The notes under the pieces: generated by a model
The model's input: only the letters and a program-made list of their open reading frames with translations
What the model was told of the DNA's origin: nothing
The model's database searches: none
Source: Terfezia claveryi
Taxonomy: Eukaryota; Ascomycota; Pezizomycetes; Pezizales; Pezizaceae
Direction of reading: 5' to 3'
Assembly: GCA_015179025.1 (NCBI GenBank)
Contig: WHUX01000068.1
Span: forward strand, 1 to 64,000
DNA: 64,000 nucleotides
Translations under genes and position numbers: made by a program
Shown here: positions 42,831 to 56,060 of the stretch, piece after piece
Position numbering within the stretch: the first letter of the stretch is position 1
How the letters are laid out: each line of letters begins with the position of its first letter

Positions 42831-43182
42831 CTTCTATTTTACTACCTTTAACTTCTATAACTCTTAGATAATCTTTATCCTTAATAATCTCAGTATCTAC
42901 CTCTTTCCTCTAATAAACTATAAGTCTTTTCTCTTTTTAAATCAAAGACTCTAGTTTATATACTAAATATATTTGTATTTTAGTTCTATCTAGATTAATT
43001 TAAGCTCTTCTATTTTACTACCTTTAACTTCTATAACTCTCAGATAATCTTTATCCCTAATAATCTCAGTATCTACCTCTTTCCTTCAATAAACTATAAG
43101 TCTTTTCTCTTTTTAAATTAAAGACCCTAGTTTATATACTAAATATATTTGTATTTTAGTTCTATCTAGGTTAATCTAAGCT
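42831..43182. repeat. 176-bp tandem duplication
   Basis: CTTCTATTTTACTACCTTTA at 42831 recurs at 43007, and the two copies align over the full 176 bases with only a few differences, nearly all C/T. The duplication therefore arose before part of the C-to-T decay. Non-coding. Confidence 0.85.
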
Positions 43183-46084
43183 TCTCTAATAAAAGTAAGA
43201 ACCTTCAGTCTCTATCTTATATTAGCAACATATATACTTACCTATATATATTTATATACTACTTAATTTGATTCTAATTTAGTATTATATTATAATACTA
43301 CTACTAGTTCTTTAACTATTATTCTACTTTTAATAATTTATCTTTAAACTCTATTCTAACCTATATAATAACTAACTATATCCTGAAAGTTCTGATTAGG
43401 TATTCATTTATTTAGAAATCTACTAGAACCTTCTAGTAAATTTAAATCTTATTGAATAGAATATTTTATTAAAACTCTCTAGTTTTCCTATTTATACTTG
43501 AATCTTTTAGCTTATTTTATTATACTCTATAATTTTATTTCTATTTAATTTTTATCTTCTAGTTAGAATCTTATTTTCTATTATTTCTTATTTTATCTAT
43601 ATTATCTAGTTTAAATTTTTAATAAACTAGAATCCTATAAAAGGATTTAGTTTCTCCTATTTATTTTTTTTTTCTCTTTTTTTTTATATAATAACTTATC
43701 TATACTCTTGTATCTAGTTGTTTATATAAATATATTTATATCTTTCTTTCTCTACTTAAGTATAGCTTAGACTTCTCTACTTTTGCCTACAAGCCTTTAT
43801 CTAACTCTAGTTTTACTTAAGTTATCTTTTATTCTCAACTGTATTTACTTACTTGATTTTATAAATCTTATTCTTACTTACTATCTGAATATCTATTACT
43901 TTACTCTTAACTTTCATATACTATACTATATAAAATAAAATTTATCACTTTTTAAGTTTCATTATACTTACTACTAGTAGTTTATATTAGAGTTTAAAAA
44001 ACTTTATTATATAATATATAGTCTCTACTATTTAATATATTTTCTACTAAATAATAATAAGTTCTACCTTTTAAATATAATTAGTAATATATCTTTACCT
44101 CTATTTCTCAAAGTATACTTTCTTTTCTATCTTTTATCTTCTTAGTTTTCCCTCCTGAAACTTCAATAGTATTCTATATCTTAATTTATACTATATTCAA
44201 TACTAGTATATCCTCTAGTTTAAAGTTCTAGTACTGCTCTCAGGCTACTCAGAATATATATAGTGCCCTAAATTTCCTTTTAGTTAGATAGAAAGTTAGA
44301 ACTTAGAATATAGTTAGAGTACAATCAATATAGAAGTTCTACTGATTAATTCTTAAGTACCTTTAGTACTTCTAAACTACTTTACCTATTACAATAATCT
44401 TATACTACTGGTAATTACTTTAATAGTAAGGATTAAAAATATACTATTAGTTATCTACTTTATTTTACATATTACTAGACTGAGATTATCTAATTAGATT
44501 AGATTGTTTTATTTAATCTAATCTAATTCTTTAGCCTCCTATACAATACTTTATATTTTTTTAACCTAAAAATTTAATTCTTACCTAATAGGAAGGCCTG
44601 ATCAACCTTACCTAACAACAATAAGTTTCTACTAAATAGAGTAAAAACTAAAAGCTATATAAAAAAGCGTATAGTATAGAAGCACAATAGTATCAAAGTC
44701 TGATAGATAGCAGTAAGACTATCCTTCAGATTGTAATTATAAAACTATCTAACAAATAGTAATATAATGGTAATAACAATTGTATTTAACTGGTAAATAT
44801 AAACAAATAAGGAAAAACTATCTAAACTGGTAGCTCTGAGACCTAAAGAGTACCTCAGAAGTTCAATACAGGTAAAGATTATAGGAACTGGTCCTTTTAA
44901 TATTTATATCTTAAAGAGTGTCCTAGCCCTACTCTTTACTTAGTCTAAAGAAAAATCAGGAATTCTTCTAATAAAGAGAATAAAGAAATAGTCTGTACTT
45001 CTCTCTTCAGAAAGAATACAAATACCTAGTAGACCAATCTCTGTCTTTCTACTCAACCTTTTTTCTAGCATTAGTAGGAAAACCTACTCCCAGAACATTA
45101 GTAGAAAAAATCCTGTATTAGGATATACTTTTTATATTTTCTCTATCTTATGTATTATAAAAAAGTTTTTAACTTCTTTTCATCCCATACATATCCTAAT
45201 ACAACTGCAAAAACAAATCTATATTAGGATGCATCAACTATTTTTATACTATTCCATATATTATAATTTTTTATTTACCTCTTCATACCTCTACATATAG
45301 TTTCCTAACATTGGCCTGATACCTGTTTTATATTTAACACTTCATATTCTTTATAGCTCTTCTCCTAACTATAGTTACAAATTTATTCTTTCCTAATTAT
45401 AAATTATATTTCATGTCTCTAATCATAAATCATATTCCATATCTTTAAGTCTATTCTATTATTTACCAACTAACTTTCCTCCAGCTCTAATAGTATGAAA
45501 TATATAATTTCTTCTATTTATGATATCTTAACTATAACCCCTTCTTTACTTATTAGCAATCCTATATAAAGTATCCCTTCTGTATCCTATATAATATTTT
45601 TCCTGATATATTAAAGCAGATTCATATGTACTAATTGGTATACTATTCCTGCTATAATTATTACTTTAAGTTTGAATAATGTATTGATTTGTCCTAGTAT
45701 TCATCTATTTAGTGTCCTTACTAATGTCTAATCTAATATATACTGTCTTCTTACCTATATCCAATAATGTCTTTCCTTCTTATAAAACTTCTTAGTATAT
45801 CTAGTATTGTACAAAATAAACTTTTCTCCATTAAATTTTAACACTTAAATTTGAAGCATTCCATATAAATGAATTTTCTGAACTAACAGCCTGGTAGAAT
45901 TAGAATATATACTTTTAACTTTCTACTTTAAAAACACTTGCATTGTTAGCACTAGATCCAGTAAACTAGTTACATACTCTAGATTCTTAAGGCTGAATAT
46001 TAATTCCAAACCAATTTTCACCTATAACTTTATAAATATCTATTTAACACCTAGTATCATATCTCCATTTTGCCTAATCTAATT

Positions 46085-47140
46085 TTATGGATTAAGTATC
46101 AATTCCTTCATAGCAAAGGTATGATTTCTTATATAGGTAGTAACTATTTGTAGTATTATATTAACTCTATTACTTTGATAGTAAGTATCCTTAAGGCCTT
46201 TATATATAGCTTTACTGATATCTATAGAATATTGAGATAGAGCCCCAAACTTCAGAATCTGTTTAGTATAATGGAAAATTAAATGGACTTTTAGGAAATT
46301 AAAGTATATCCTTTCTTGTAAAATATTATTTACCAATTTCTAATAGTGTAAGGTATTCTCTAAATGTATCCTAACCTTTTCTAATACTATGAGGTTTTTA
46401 ACCAACAATCCTACTTGTTCCTTCAACAAATCTTTATATACTTCTGCAGCAGCCTTTTTTATTTTTTTATTAGAACAGAACCTCTAGAATATAGCTTTAG
46501 TTTTATAAAATATATACAAATATTTTTATCAATAAGAAACTATCTTATCTATATAACTAGGATATTGAGTCATAAGATAGAAGTCAGTAATGTTACATAT
46601 ATAGTGAATTACTCAATTGAACTCTTATTCTTGACCTCTAGTAGGCTGTAGTTAGTTGGCCTTCTAACACAATGTCATGGTAAATGTTACAAGAATAACT
46701 TTACCAAAGTTCTACATTTTCTTTCTTAACTATTATAAAACAACTCAGTATCTCTTGATTAGAACTAAAAATCTAAGGTAGGGAGGCAACTGATACTAAA
46801 CATAGTCAAATGCATTAATCCACTCATAGTATTCTAGAAAACCTTAAATCTAATCCATTAAATGATTTAATACTCTTAGGAAGATATTATGCAAAACATC
46901 TGCTAGAATAAAGTTAGGTAGATATATATTTAGGACTGACTATAAGGTATTTTTGATATTTTTAATACCATTTACTTTTAAACTAATAGTGTCAGAATTG
47001 TTATGCCCTATACTATAATTTTGATATGAGTGAGCTGGATAACTACTTTCTAAATATGCACTAAGCTTCTTGATGGGAATTGTATAAAAAAGATAGCAGT
47101 TGTATGTAATACTATAGATTGTAGTATTTTTCATCTAGTC
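46085..47140 (-). pseudogene. Plavaka-like (CACTA/KDZ-related) transposase remnant
   Basis: Open stretch 46336-46085 on the - strand reads LKVHLIFHYTKQILKFGALSQYS, then SIDISKAIYKGLKDTYYQSNRVNIILQI. It resembles the C-terminal signature of fungal Plavaka transposases: K-x-H...I...G, then an S/T-E-x-x-H position and K-x-x-Y-x-x-S-N. Here the usual E-x-x-H reads K-A-I-Y, consistent with decay. Further plausible coding lies upstream at 47134-46940. The match is from recalled family pattern, not a search. Confidence 0.5.
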
Positions 47141-47647
47141 AGCAAGTCAATAAAAGAGCTTAGGAAAGCATAAGCATTTGGATCTATCAGTACAAACCAT
47201 CTTGTAGCCTTTCTGATATTTTAAGTTAGATAGTGGTTTTAGTAAATATATCAAAACATCATATATAGTTTACAACACTTAAATTTCCTGTGTTTCTACC
47301 AAATACCCAAGTATTTTATTAATTTATTTTGGCCTAATTGGTAGCAGTACAATTAGTATCTAGATATGCATTATATGTATATTGTATATAAAGCTTTTAA
47401 TAATATAGATATACATATAAACAAGCTATAACTTTTTGTTTCTAAAGAAATTCATTAGGTAAGTTTTATCTAATACTAGTAAAATTGGAATAAGTATTCT
47501 ACCTTTAAGTAGTAAAGCCTATCTGTTTCAGTTAGTTGGATATCTAATATAGCATACAGAAAATGCTTACCTAAGTGTCTTTCTACTACTTTGTAGTATA
47601 AATTTCACTATATACCCTATTCTCTTCATTGTTATATTCTTACTATT

Positions 47648-48292
47648 ATGGAAAGGTTACTATGAGTAGAGGTATCGCAATAGTAATTACAGAGATAGTA
47701 GCGGTGGATAGTAGTACTTATTAAGTAGAGAGTATGAGTAAGTAGAAGTGCAAGAGAGTAGATAGTAGAACTATGTCAAGAGTAGACAGTCAATTGAGTC
47801 TAATCGAGAAGAGTATAGAACTAGATACAGGAGTAAGAAACTCATATATAATAGTATGAGTTAAGGGTAAAAATCTAGTTAGAAAGTCTAAGTTACATAA
47901 CCTAAGAATAGTATATTGTACATATGTGAATGAAGAAATATATAGAGGTATACAACTGAAATAACAATATGAGTCAACGAATATAATAGAAAGTCATAGA
48001 AGAGGTAATCATTGAGTCATGACAACTGAGACAAGTAAACAGTAACCTTAAGTAGTAAAGTAGCATTATACAATGATAATAGATACTAAGTTAGGAAAGT
48101 AAGCAAAGATAATAAGAACATGTAAATGATATATGAATATCTAAGTATGTAAAAGAAATAATACAGAAGTCCTTAATCGGATAGTAAGTATTCATATTGA
48201 GTATCAGTATAATATGAAAGTAATTGTAAAAAAGAATGATATATTGTATGGAAATACTTAACTATATTGAAAGAAAATGATTATTTTCAATA
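47648..48292 (-). repeat. 3' LTR of the copia element
   Basis: 645 bp, matching 52839-53478 with substitutions and small indels. On the element strand it begins TATTGAAAATAATC, where the other copy begins TGTTGAAAATA, indicating a G-to-A change at the terminus. Confidence 0.9.
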
Positions 48293-48576
48293 TCCCTTCT
48301 CACTTGTTATCCCATAATTAATTCTTTGAGATAGAAGAACTATAGACTAGGAAAGGCCTTTATGTATAGGTCTGCTGGATTGTGTTCACCAGGAATATAC
48401 AATAGTGTGATAGTACCAAAGTTAATAAGTTCACAGACAAAGTGGTAAGCAATATCAATATGCTTTGACTTATCGGAGATTTAAAGATTATAAGACAAGT
48501 TAATAAAACCATTATTGTCACAAGAGAGGGCAAAAGGAATATCTTTGATAGAAAGCTTACTTAGTGCATTCTAAAG

Positions 48577-49930
48577 CTAAAGTTGTTGTTTAGCAGCAGT
48601 AGAACTAGCAATGTATTCTACTTTGGTAGTGGAGGTTGTCACATATTTTTGTTTTTGTAATCTCCAGCAGATAGTACAAGAGGCAAGCTTAAAGATATAT
48701 CCTAAAGTCGACCATTGAGTGTTATGATATCCAGCAAAATCTGAATCAGTAAATCCTTCGAGTGAAAGAGGTTGTCCAAGTTTGTAGATCAAGATAAGGT
48801 TACAAGTACCCTTAAAATAGCATAGGACTCATTTAACTACTCGAAGGTGATCCTTCGATAGTTTGTAAGAGAATTATGAGAGAAGAGTTACAGAGTAAGC
48901 CAGGTCAGGATGTGTTCTAATAACTGCATACATAAGTGATCTAATAATTTGTTGATAGAGAGAGATGGCAGTAACCTTATCTTCATCTGTATATTGTGAA
49001 AGAGTATGGTTTGAGTCAAAAGTAAAAGTGACAGAGTTACAGTCCATTATACCGAAACATTTGAGAATCTTGTCAATATAGAAGGATTGGGATAGTATGA
49101 TACTGTACTTAAAGTACTTAATTTCAATTCCTAGAAACTAATGTAAGTTACTTATATCAGTTAACTTAAACTTTCATTTGAGTAACTGTTTGGTAGACTT
49201 CATAATGGCTAAGTTTTTATATCCGAATAAAGTAATATCGTTGACATAAAGGGCAAGTATGATTGTGCCAGACTTATGGACAAAGACATAGGAGTCAAAG
49301 GCACAAGCAGAAAAACCTATTATCAGAAGGAAAGATATTAATCATCTAAACCACTGATGAGGAGACTGCTTTAATCCATGAATGGATCGGTTAAGTTTAG
49401 TATACACGCCGTGAATCTGGGTGCCTTCCGAGAGTTGCATATAGATAATTTCATTTAAAAAGCCATAAAGGAAGGCTGCTTTGATATCTATATATTAAGG
49501 TTTATATTAGAAGTGAGCAGATAGAGTGATAAGGAGGCAAAGAGAGTCGTATTGGACAATAGAAGAAAAGATTTCATTAAAGTCTATACCAGGTTGTTGA
49601 GAGAAATTTTAAGCAACTAGATAAGCCTTGTACTGATCAATATTCCCATTAGTATCTCACTTAATCTTAAATACCTACTTGCTTCTAATAATATTCCTAT
49701 CCTGTAGTATTGGAACCACTTTCTAAACATCTTGATCCTTCATAGCTTCCAACTCATTGTTCATAGCCTTTCTCTATTTTTCTTCATCAGGTGAGTTAAT
49801 AGCCTATTTAAAGTTTCGAGGTTCAGCACCATGTTGTAAGACTAAAGCAATCAACACTTTATCTTCTTCATTATCCTTATCAAAAACTTTAGGTGGATCT
49901 TAGATTTATCTAGAATAACTATCAAACTAT
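48577..49930 (-). pseudogene. Copia reverse transcriptase and RNase H
   Basis: RNase H is recognisable at 48792-48577: GFTDSDFAGYHNTQWSTLGYIF, CWRLQKQKYVTTSTTKVEYIAS, where STTKVEYIA corresponds to the S-T-x-A-E-Y hallmark with Glu changed. Upstream the RT runs through about 48820-49880 with blocks like YVDDI (near 49230-49250) partly readable. Stops are frequent. Confidence 0.75.
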
Positions 49931-51750
49931 ATCTTTATACCAATTATAGGGATGATAGGAGCTTGTGCAGTTCCGAATTTAATTGGCTTAAAAACAGCCC
50001 GACTTGCCTTAGTAATGGTTGTAAATCTGACTATTTTTCCACTAATGATTCGGGTGAAGTTTCCATCATTGGAGTTATTGGGTAAAGATTGTCAAAGGTA
50101 CTAAGGAAGTGAAGTAAGTGGTGAATATTCATCTCGATTCTGAGGTAGAGGAGGTAAGTGAACTTCTGGAGTTGGTTTGGATATAGGTATAGGAGCTGGT
50201 GGAGGAGGAGATAACATTGCAGTTGATGTTAGAGGAATAAGTAATGAGGAAGTAATTGTGTTAGATATTGTTTCAGTCAAATGGAAAAGAGTTATACTAG
50301 GGAACCATACTTTATGAATAAGTAGGTATCGTTTGAAATACTATTCTTCTGCTTGTTTTGGATTTCATATATACCATTATTGTCAGAAGTATTCATTTGG
50401 AAATTCTGTACTAGTGTATAGGATTACTTTAAGTAGAGAAGCAAGAGAAGAAGCAGTATTCATAGTTGGTAACCATGATGGATTAGTCGAATTAGATATA
50501 GGTAGAGGTACCCCTTATGGAGTTGTACTCAGTCTGAAAATAATATCTTGTACTCGAACTATATAAGTATACTTTCTAGAAGGTATATAGACCTTGTAGA
50601 TAGCTATACTATTAGTATAACTAATGAATATATCTTTTTCAGCTCGTGGTAGGAGTTTGCTGCCTGCAGGTCATTGTTCCTCAAGTATATGTATATAATA
50701 TTCCTTGCCGAAGAGTTGAATATAAGAGATGGTAAGTTTATTGCTATAAAAGACCTTGTGGGGAGTCTTTCCTTAGACAGTACTATAAGGTGACCAATTT
50801 CGAAGATAGGTCGAAGTTGAGTATACTTCAGCCCAGAATCTTTTGTCTATATTTATTAATATAGTCCTCATCATATTCTGTATTATTCAGTTAAAGCATT
50901 CAGCTATACTATTAGATTTATAAGAATAAGGGGACATTAGTTCATGTATGATGCCTTTTGACTTAAACAACTGTTCGAGATCTTTATTAACGTACTTTCT
51001 ACTATTATTAGTATGAAACTATTTAACATGGTGTAATGTTTGCTTTTCAACTAAGGTAATAAAGTCTTGAATTGATTTGGTTGAGTCAGATTTCTGTTTA
51101 AGAAAGTAGACCCAAGAAGTATAAGAGTAGTTATCAATGAGTGTAATGAAGTAGCTTGCTCTACTAAAAGAGGGTATGGGGAGTTTACCACTGAGATCTG
51201 AATGAATAAGTTCAAAAATATTGGAGGTATGAAATATTAAAGACTTAGGAATAGAGTGAGTAGATGTGGTGAGTATGTATGGCTCGCAATGATAGTTATC
51301 AGGAGGTGTTAGAAGAATATTACTGTTAGAGTAGAATTCTTTATGCTTGAAGACAATAATGGCTTAATAACTGAATGACTGATACCAGTTTTTAAGAGGA
51401 GAAAACCAATGCTTTTTTATTTGACTCAATTATAAATAGGAGACTTCCAATAAATTCCACCATAAATAATATAGAATCATTGCCTTTCTTCATAATATAA
51501 AACCCAGAGTCTGTAGAAAAAGTAGAAAAACAAGATTAAACAGCATTCCAAGAAAATAGTGAGTAACTAAGAGAAGGAACATATCAAATATTAATAAGAC
51601 AAATAGTAGAAGTAGAGCCATTAGGAAGTAGACAGTTAAAAAGGACTGTCCCTTTTCCTTTAGCTTCAAGGAGATTATTACCAGCTCCTTCTACAGTTCC
51701 ACTATCCTCTAAAAAGTTCTCAAAGTGTCCTATATAATTAGTTATATGAG
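49931..51750 (-). pseudogene. Copia integrase and spacer region
   Basis: On the - strand, pieces of the copia integrase are traceable between about 51300 and 50600, including stretches resembling the DDE core (LHSDLSGK-like near 51205-51180 and NGxAER-like near 50900-50880). The spacer before the RT (50560-49950) is Ser/Pro-rich. Frames are broken throughout, and individual catalytic residues could not be verified. Confidence 0.55.
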
Positions 51751-52761
51751 TACTACACACTATATCGAATTTTCAAATAGTTTTTCAGGGTGGGTTACTG
51801 ACGTTAAGAGCCTCGTCCTTGGAGCTACCAGAGCTATCAACAATAAGTGCCTGTTCCTTCTTATCTTCTTTCTTTTTATCCTTCTTCTTATTCTCATTTG
51901 ACTTCTTAAACTTCTGGCATTTTTGCTATATGTGACCTATATATTTACCAAGTTGATGCTTCTTATAATAGGTGCATTCCACATCGGAGCCACTATTCTG
52001 TTGTTGTGATTGCTGCTGTTGAGGCTTGCCTTTCTTCTTGAAGGAGGTAGAGAGAGCAGTGTCCCATTTTTCGATTTCAGAACCAACAGATAAAAGACGT
52101 AGTTTTATATCAGCATAAGTAAGATTGGACTTGGTTGAGAGATTGTCAACTATATTAGAGTGATATTCAATGAGGAAGAAGAGGAGGATGTCTCTTTTGG
52201 CTTCATTCTTGTCAAGGAAAGTATAGAGGGATTTGTAATATTCATTTAAGGAGCTAGTGAGAGAGTAAAGTTGAGACCACTTAGTATCATATTTCTCTAT
52301 GAAATCAAAGAAGGAGGTAGTAGGAGTGTAGGTTGAGGCTAAGCTGAAGAGTGTATGCAGTTGATGTATAAAAAAGAATGGAGTATTATAGTAATACTGG
52401 TCTTTGAGATGAGTCCAGATTTTATATAGTAATTCAAACTTAGAGACAACCTTCAGTATAGGTTTACTGATAACCTGTATTAGTATAAGGATAGCTTGAT
52501 TTTCAATGTCTACAAAGAGTTCTTTCTTTTCTTGTATTACATCTGTCATAGATTTAAGTCCTTCAATAATAAGTTCCTTATAACCCATACCTCTTATAAT
52601 CATTTTAATAGTATTAGCTGAGTCTTCATAGTTGTCTTTCCAGTAAGTGACTCAATATTATCGAGTTTGACTGAAATAGGCTTAAAGTCTTTTGGTGGTT
52701 AGAAGATAGAGGGTATAGCCTTTCCTCTACTACCAGAACCAGATTCTGAACCAGATGCCAT
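51751..52761 (-). pseudogene. Copia gag
   Basis: Start ATG at 52761 (MASGSESGSGS). A TAA lies shortly after and two more stops precede the long open stretch 52603-51926. That stretch is a copia-type gag (FELLYKIWTHLKDQYY, a UBN2-like pattern), with a Gln-rich linker and the zinc knuckle C-T-Y-Y-K-K-H-Q-x-G-K-Y-I-G-H-I, where the second Cys is Tyr. The last Cys lies beyond the stop. Confidence 0.8.
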
Positions 52762-52826
52762 TGTATAGATATATATAGGAGGGAAGGTGAATGCAAGAAA
52801 GTTATTGAGTTGTCTTGAGCTATTTC

Positions 52827-52838
52827 GGGCTTATAACC
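52827..52838 (-). promoter_or_regulatory. Probable primer-binding site of the copia element (half-tRNA type)
   Basis: On the element strand GGTTATAAGCCC directly follows the 5' LTR. The complement of the initiator-Met tRNA anticodon arm is GGTTATGAGCCC, one base different, and the difference is a TpG-to-TpA change. Copia-type elements are known to prime from a half-molecule of this tRNA. Confidence 0.5.
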
Positions 52839-53478
52839 TATTGAAAGGTTAATATGAGTAGAGATATCGTGGTAGTAATTATGGAGGTAGTAGCAGTAGA
52901 CAGTAGTACTTATTAAGCAGAGAGCATGAGTAAGTAGAAGTATGAGAGAGCAGATAGTAGAACTATGTTGAGAGTAGATAGTCTATTAAGTCTAATCGAG
53001 AAGTGTATAGAACTAGAAACAGGAGGAAGAAACTAGTATATAATAGTATGATTTAAGGGTAAAGATCTAGTAAGAAAGTCTAAGTTACATAACCTAAGAA
53101 TAGTATATCATATACATATGAATGAAGAAATATATAGGGGTGTATCACTGAGATAGTAATATGAGTCAACAAATATAACAGAAAGTCATAAAAGAGATGA
53201 TCATTGAGTTATGACAACTAAAATAAGTAAATAGTAACCTTAAGTAGTAAAGTAGCATTATATAATGATAATAGATACTAAGTTAGGAAAGTAAGCAAAG
53301 ATAATAAAAACATGTAAATGATATGTGAATATATGTGAAAGATATAATACAGAAGTCCTTAATCGGGTAGCAAGTGTCTATATTAGCTATCAGTATAATA
53401 TGAGAGTAATTGTAAAAAAGAATGATGTATTGTATAGAAATACTTAATTATATCAAAAGGAAATAATTATTTTCAACA
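52839..53478 (-). repeat. 5' LTR of the copia element
   Basis: 640 bp, partner of 47648-48292. Element-strand start TGTTGAAAATAA, end CTTTCAATA; terminal 8-base inverted similarity TGTTGAAA/TTTCAATA. Confidence 0.9.
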
Positions 53479-56060
53479 GCTATTAGCTTCAGACTATCTC
53501 ACTAGTATAAAACTTTTGGTATAAAAGATACTTCCCTGCTACAATAATATTCTAATAATAAAAGGCCACCCTATTGAGTAATAAGTAGTTTACTGTTCTT
53601 AAGTACTAGGAAGGTTCATTTGCTACTATATCAATAAGCTTATATATTGTATATACTGACTAAAATTGAATCTTATATATTAGATTAAGGCTTTTTAAAA
53701 GGTTATCTTTGAAAAACTGGTCAATCTTTGACTATAAGGTCTTTATAGAATTAAAGAAGTATGCTAGTCGATAATTAATTGGGGTATGAAATAGTACAAA
53801 TAAATTGAAGTTTTAGTCTTCCTCTAGAAATACATGTTAATGTATTGGGTAGCCTATATGTAGATAGGTAATTATATCACTGTGCTAACTTCCTTTATTT
53901 GATTTTAGTTCAATACAAAAAGTTCAAACTTCTTTATCAGATCACTCAATATAACATAAATTAGAGTTGTAATAAATATTAGTAGATATAATATCTATGA
54001 AATTGACTTCATCTATATTATAATCTAAATTAGCAGTATTTCTAGTATTAGAAAACTAACTCTTTTGAGATAGTAGTCATAGCTCATTAAAATCCTTCAT
54101 ATTTTTTTTAGAGTAAACCTTTGCCAGATTATTTAAATATGCTCCAATTGAAGTATAGAATCATAGATACTATTGGCATAGAGTTTTGTATCTATTCATT
54201 TTAAAATATCATAGAAGTTGTAAAATATTGTAAGAAACAGATTTGTAGTATAATATTTTTATTAATAGAATCTCAGTGAATAAGCTTCATAAGTACTAAG
54301 GCTCTAATTATATTAAATAAAAGATTCTATCTAATGTAATATATTGGATTTTGCTCTGACTGACTGTATAACATACCCTTAGCTCTACTCCTTTTCCTAA
54401 TCTTCTCTCTACTTACTTTCTTTATTCTACTCTATACCAAATATACAATCTTTGCATCCTTTTTGACTTCTCTTTACTATAGAGACTGTCCTCTACCTCT
54501 AGAGTTAGGAGAGTTCTTACCTTTATCTTATTGTATCTAAATTCAACTCTGTAATTAGCTAACTAAAGCTACTGTAGTCATACTAGCAAGAACAACAAGA
54601 TAAGTCTTGGGTGCTTTCTATCCTTATTTAAGGTCCTATCTAATAGATACAAGTTCTAACTTTACTAGTTGGAACACTCTCATAGTTTATTATGTTTGCT
54701 CTTCCTCTTTAAAAAAACTACTATTTCTAACCTAAATAAAAGAATCACTTCCTATATGAACCTTGATATTAACTCTTCCATCCTCCAAATTATCAATCTT
54801 TTCCTATTTTATCCTTCCCTTCTAACTATATATATATAGATATTTATAATAAGTATACTATTATCTTATCTACTGTCTCTGATTTGACTTTGTAGATAGT
54901 AGAGGCACTAGATTTAGAGGACCCTCTAGAGTTAGGAGAAGGATTAGAGTTAGTAGAAGTATAGGAGAGAGTGAAAATAGGACTGTAAGTAATATATTTT
55001 CTTGGTTTTCTAATTCATTGCTAGTTATAGATAATTATAGATAATCCAACTCTAAACGTTTCTTTATTCACTTACTCTATAGTAATAGTAACATGAGTAG
55101 TACTTCTATATTCTCTTCCATATCCTCAGTATTGGTAGTTAATTCTAATAGAGAACTTAAAGAAGAAGCTATATACTTATACTAACTTTATGTTCTATAT
55201 AATGTCTTCATTAGGTCTTTATGAATAATACGAAAATCTTAGCTAGGACTAAGACTCTTACTTTAATTATAGAAGGGCTTTCACTCCAATTATAGGAGGG
55301 CTCTCACTCTAATAGAAGGGCTCTCACTCCAATGGGAGGACTCTTACTCTGATAGGAGAGCTTTCATTTTAAAGGAGTCTCCTAAGGGAAGCTTTCAACT
55401 AAAGGGGGACTTTCTCAACTAAAGGGAGGCTTTCTTAACTAAAAAAGAGCTTTCTTAATCAAAGGAAAGCTTTTTTAACTTAAGGAGGTTTCTTTACTAA
55501 ACTAAGTAGAATATACCTATTAGTACTATCTTTTGAAGATAGCTCTAGTAGTAGGAACATTAGTTTCTAGTGAGGTTAAAGTAAAAGTATAATAATAGTA
55601 GTGGCTGAATAGCTAATAGTCAATAATAGTAATTAATATATTATAGATATTAAGAATAATAGGTTTAAATATATTAAGAGATTATGGGGAGGAGAAAAGT
55701 AAATTAAACCTATGTTAGTACTATAGTCTTAATATATATAGCTACTAGTCTTATATCCAATTGGGAAGGAATTGATGTAAATAGCATATACTATTAGGTA
55801 TTACAAAGATCTATAGGACAATAGTATATTTGTAGTATAGCATACTTAAATTGTAACTTAAGTAGTTGGATAACTTCTACATCAGGGGCTTAATACAATA
55901 CCTCTAAATAAATTATTAATATTTAGTACTATTATATATATATGCAATGACCTAAGTCTTTCTGACTTAGGAAATTTACAACAAAAGGTACAAGGTGTTT
56001 TCTAAATAGAATTAGACTTAGAATAGTACTACTAAATAACTCGAGTCTTTATAGTTGCTA
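53479..56060. other. Decayed A/T-rich block (part 2)
   Basis: Resumes the sequence interrupted by the copia element. It may contain the upstream part of the Plavaka-like transposase on the - strand, but no motif could be verified. It holds a degenerate tandem repeat at 55258-55500. Elsewhere short open frames have no coding character. Confidence 0.35.
55258..55500. repeat. Degenerate tandem repeat, unit about 18-25 bp
   Basis: About ten imperfect copies of a unit like GGGCTCTCACTCCAATAGGA at 55268-55380, passing into GGCTTTCTTAACTAAAGGGA-type units to 55500. The two sub-arrays look related through the (G)GAGGGCTTTC core. Non-coding. Confidence 0.7.

Larger units (their letters stand above)
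42764..47647 (-). mobile_element. Decayed A/T-rich block with Plavaka-like transposase remnant (part 1)
   Basis: T-rich on the + strand to about 44300, probably the continuation of block F across element C, then more balanced. A transposase remnant is readable on the - strand between about 47140 and 46085. A copia element interrupts the block at 47647 and the A/T-rich sequence resumes at 53479. LTRs or TIRs were not found. 43190-46084 shows no supported gene. Confidence 0.45.
47648..53478 (-). mobile_element. Copia LTR retrotransposon (full length, decayed)
   Basis: 5.8 kb with LTRs 47648-48292 (3') and 52839-53478 (5'), flanked by ACTAT (47643-47647) and GCTAT (53479-53483). On the - strand: gag from 52761, integrase, RT, then RNase H at 48792-48577, the copia order. 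The tract AAGTGAGAAGGGA next to the 3' LTR is a polypurine tract. Next to the 5' LTR, GGTTATAAGCCC (- strand, 52838-52827) is a probable primer-binding site. Many stops make it inactive. Confidence 0.92.

Noticed and set aside
50333..50566. 77-codon + strand frame
   Set aside because: Antisense to the copia integrase/spacer region and without any domain.
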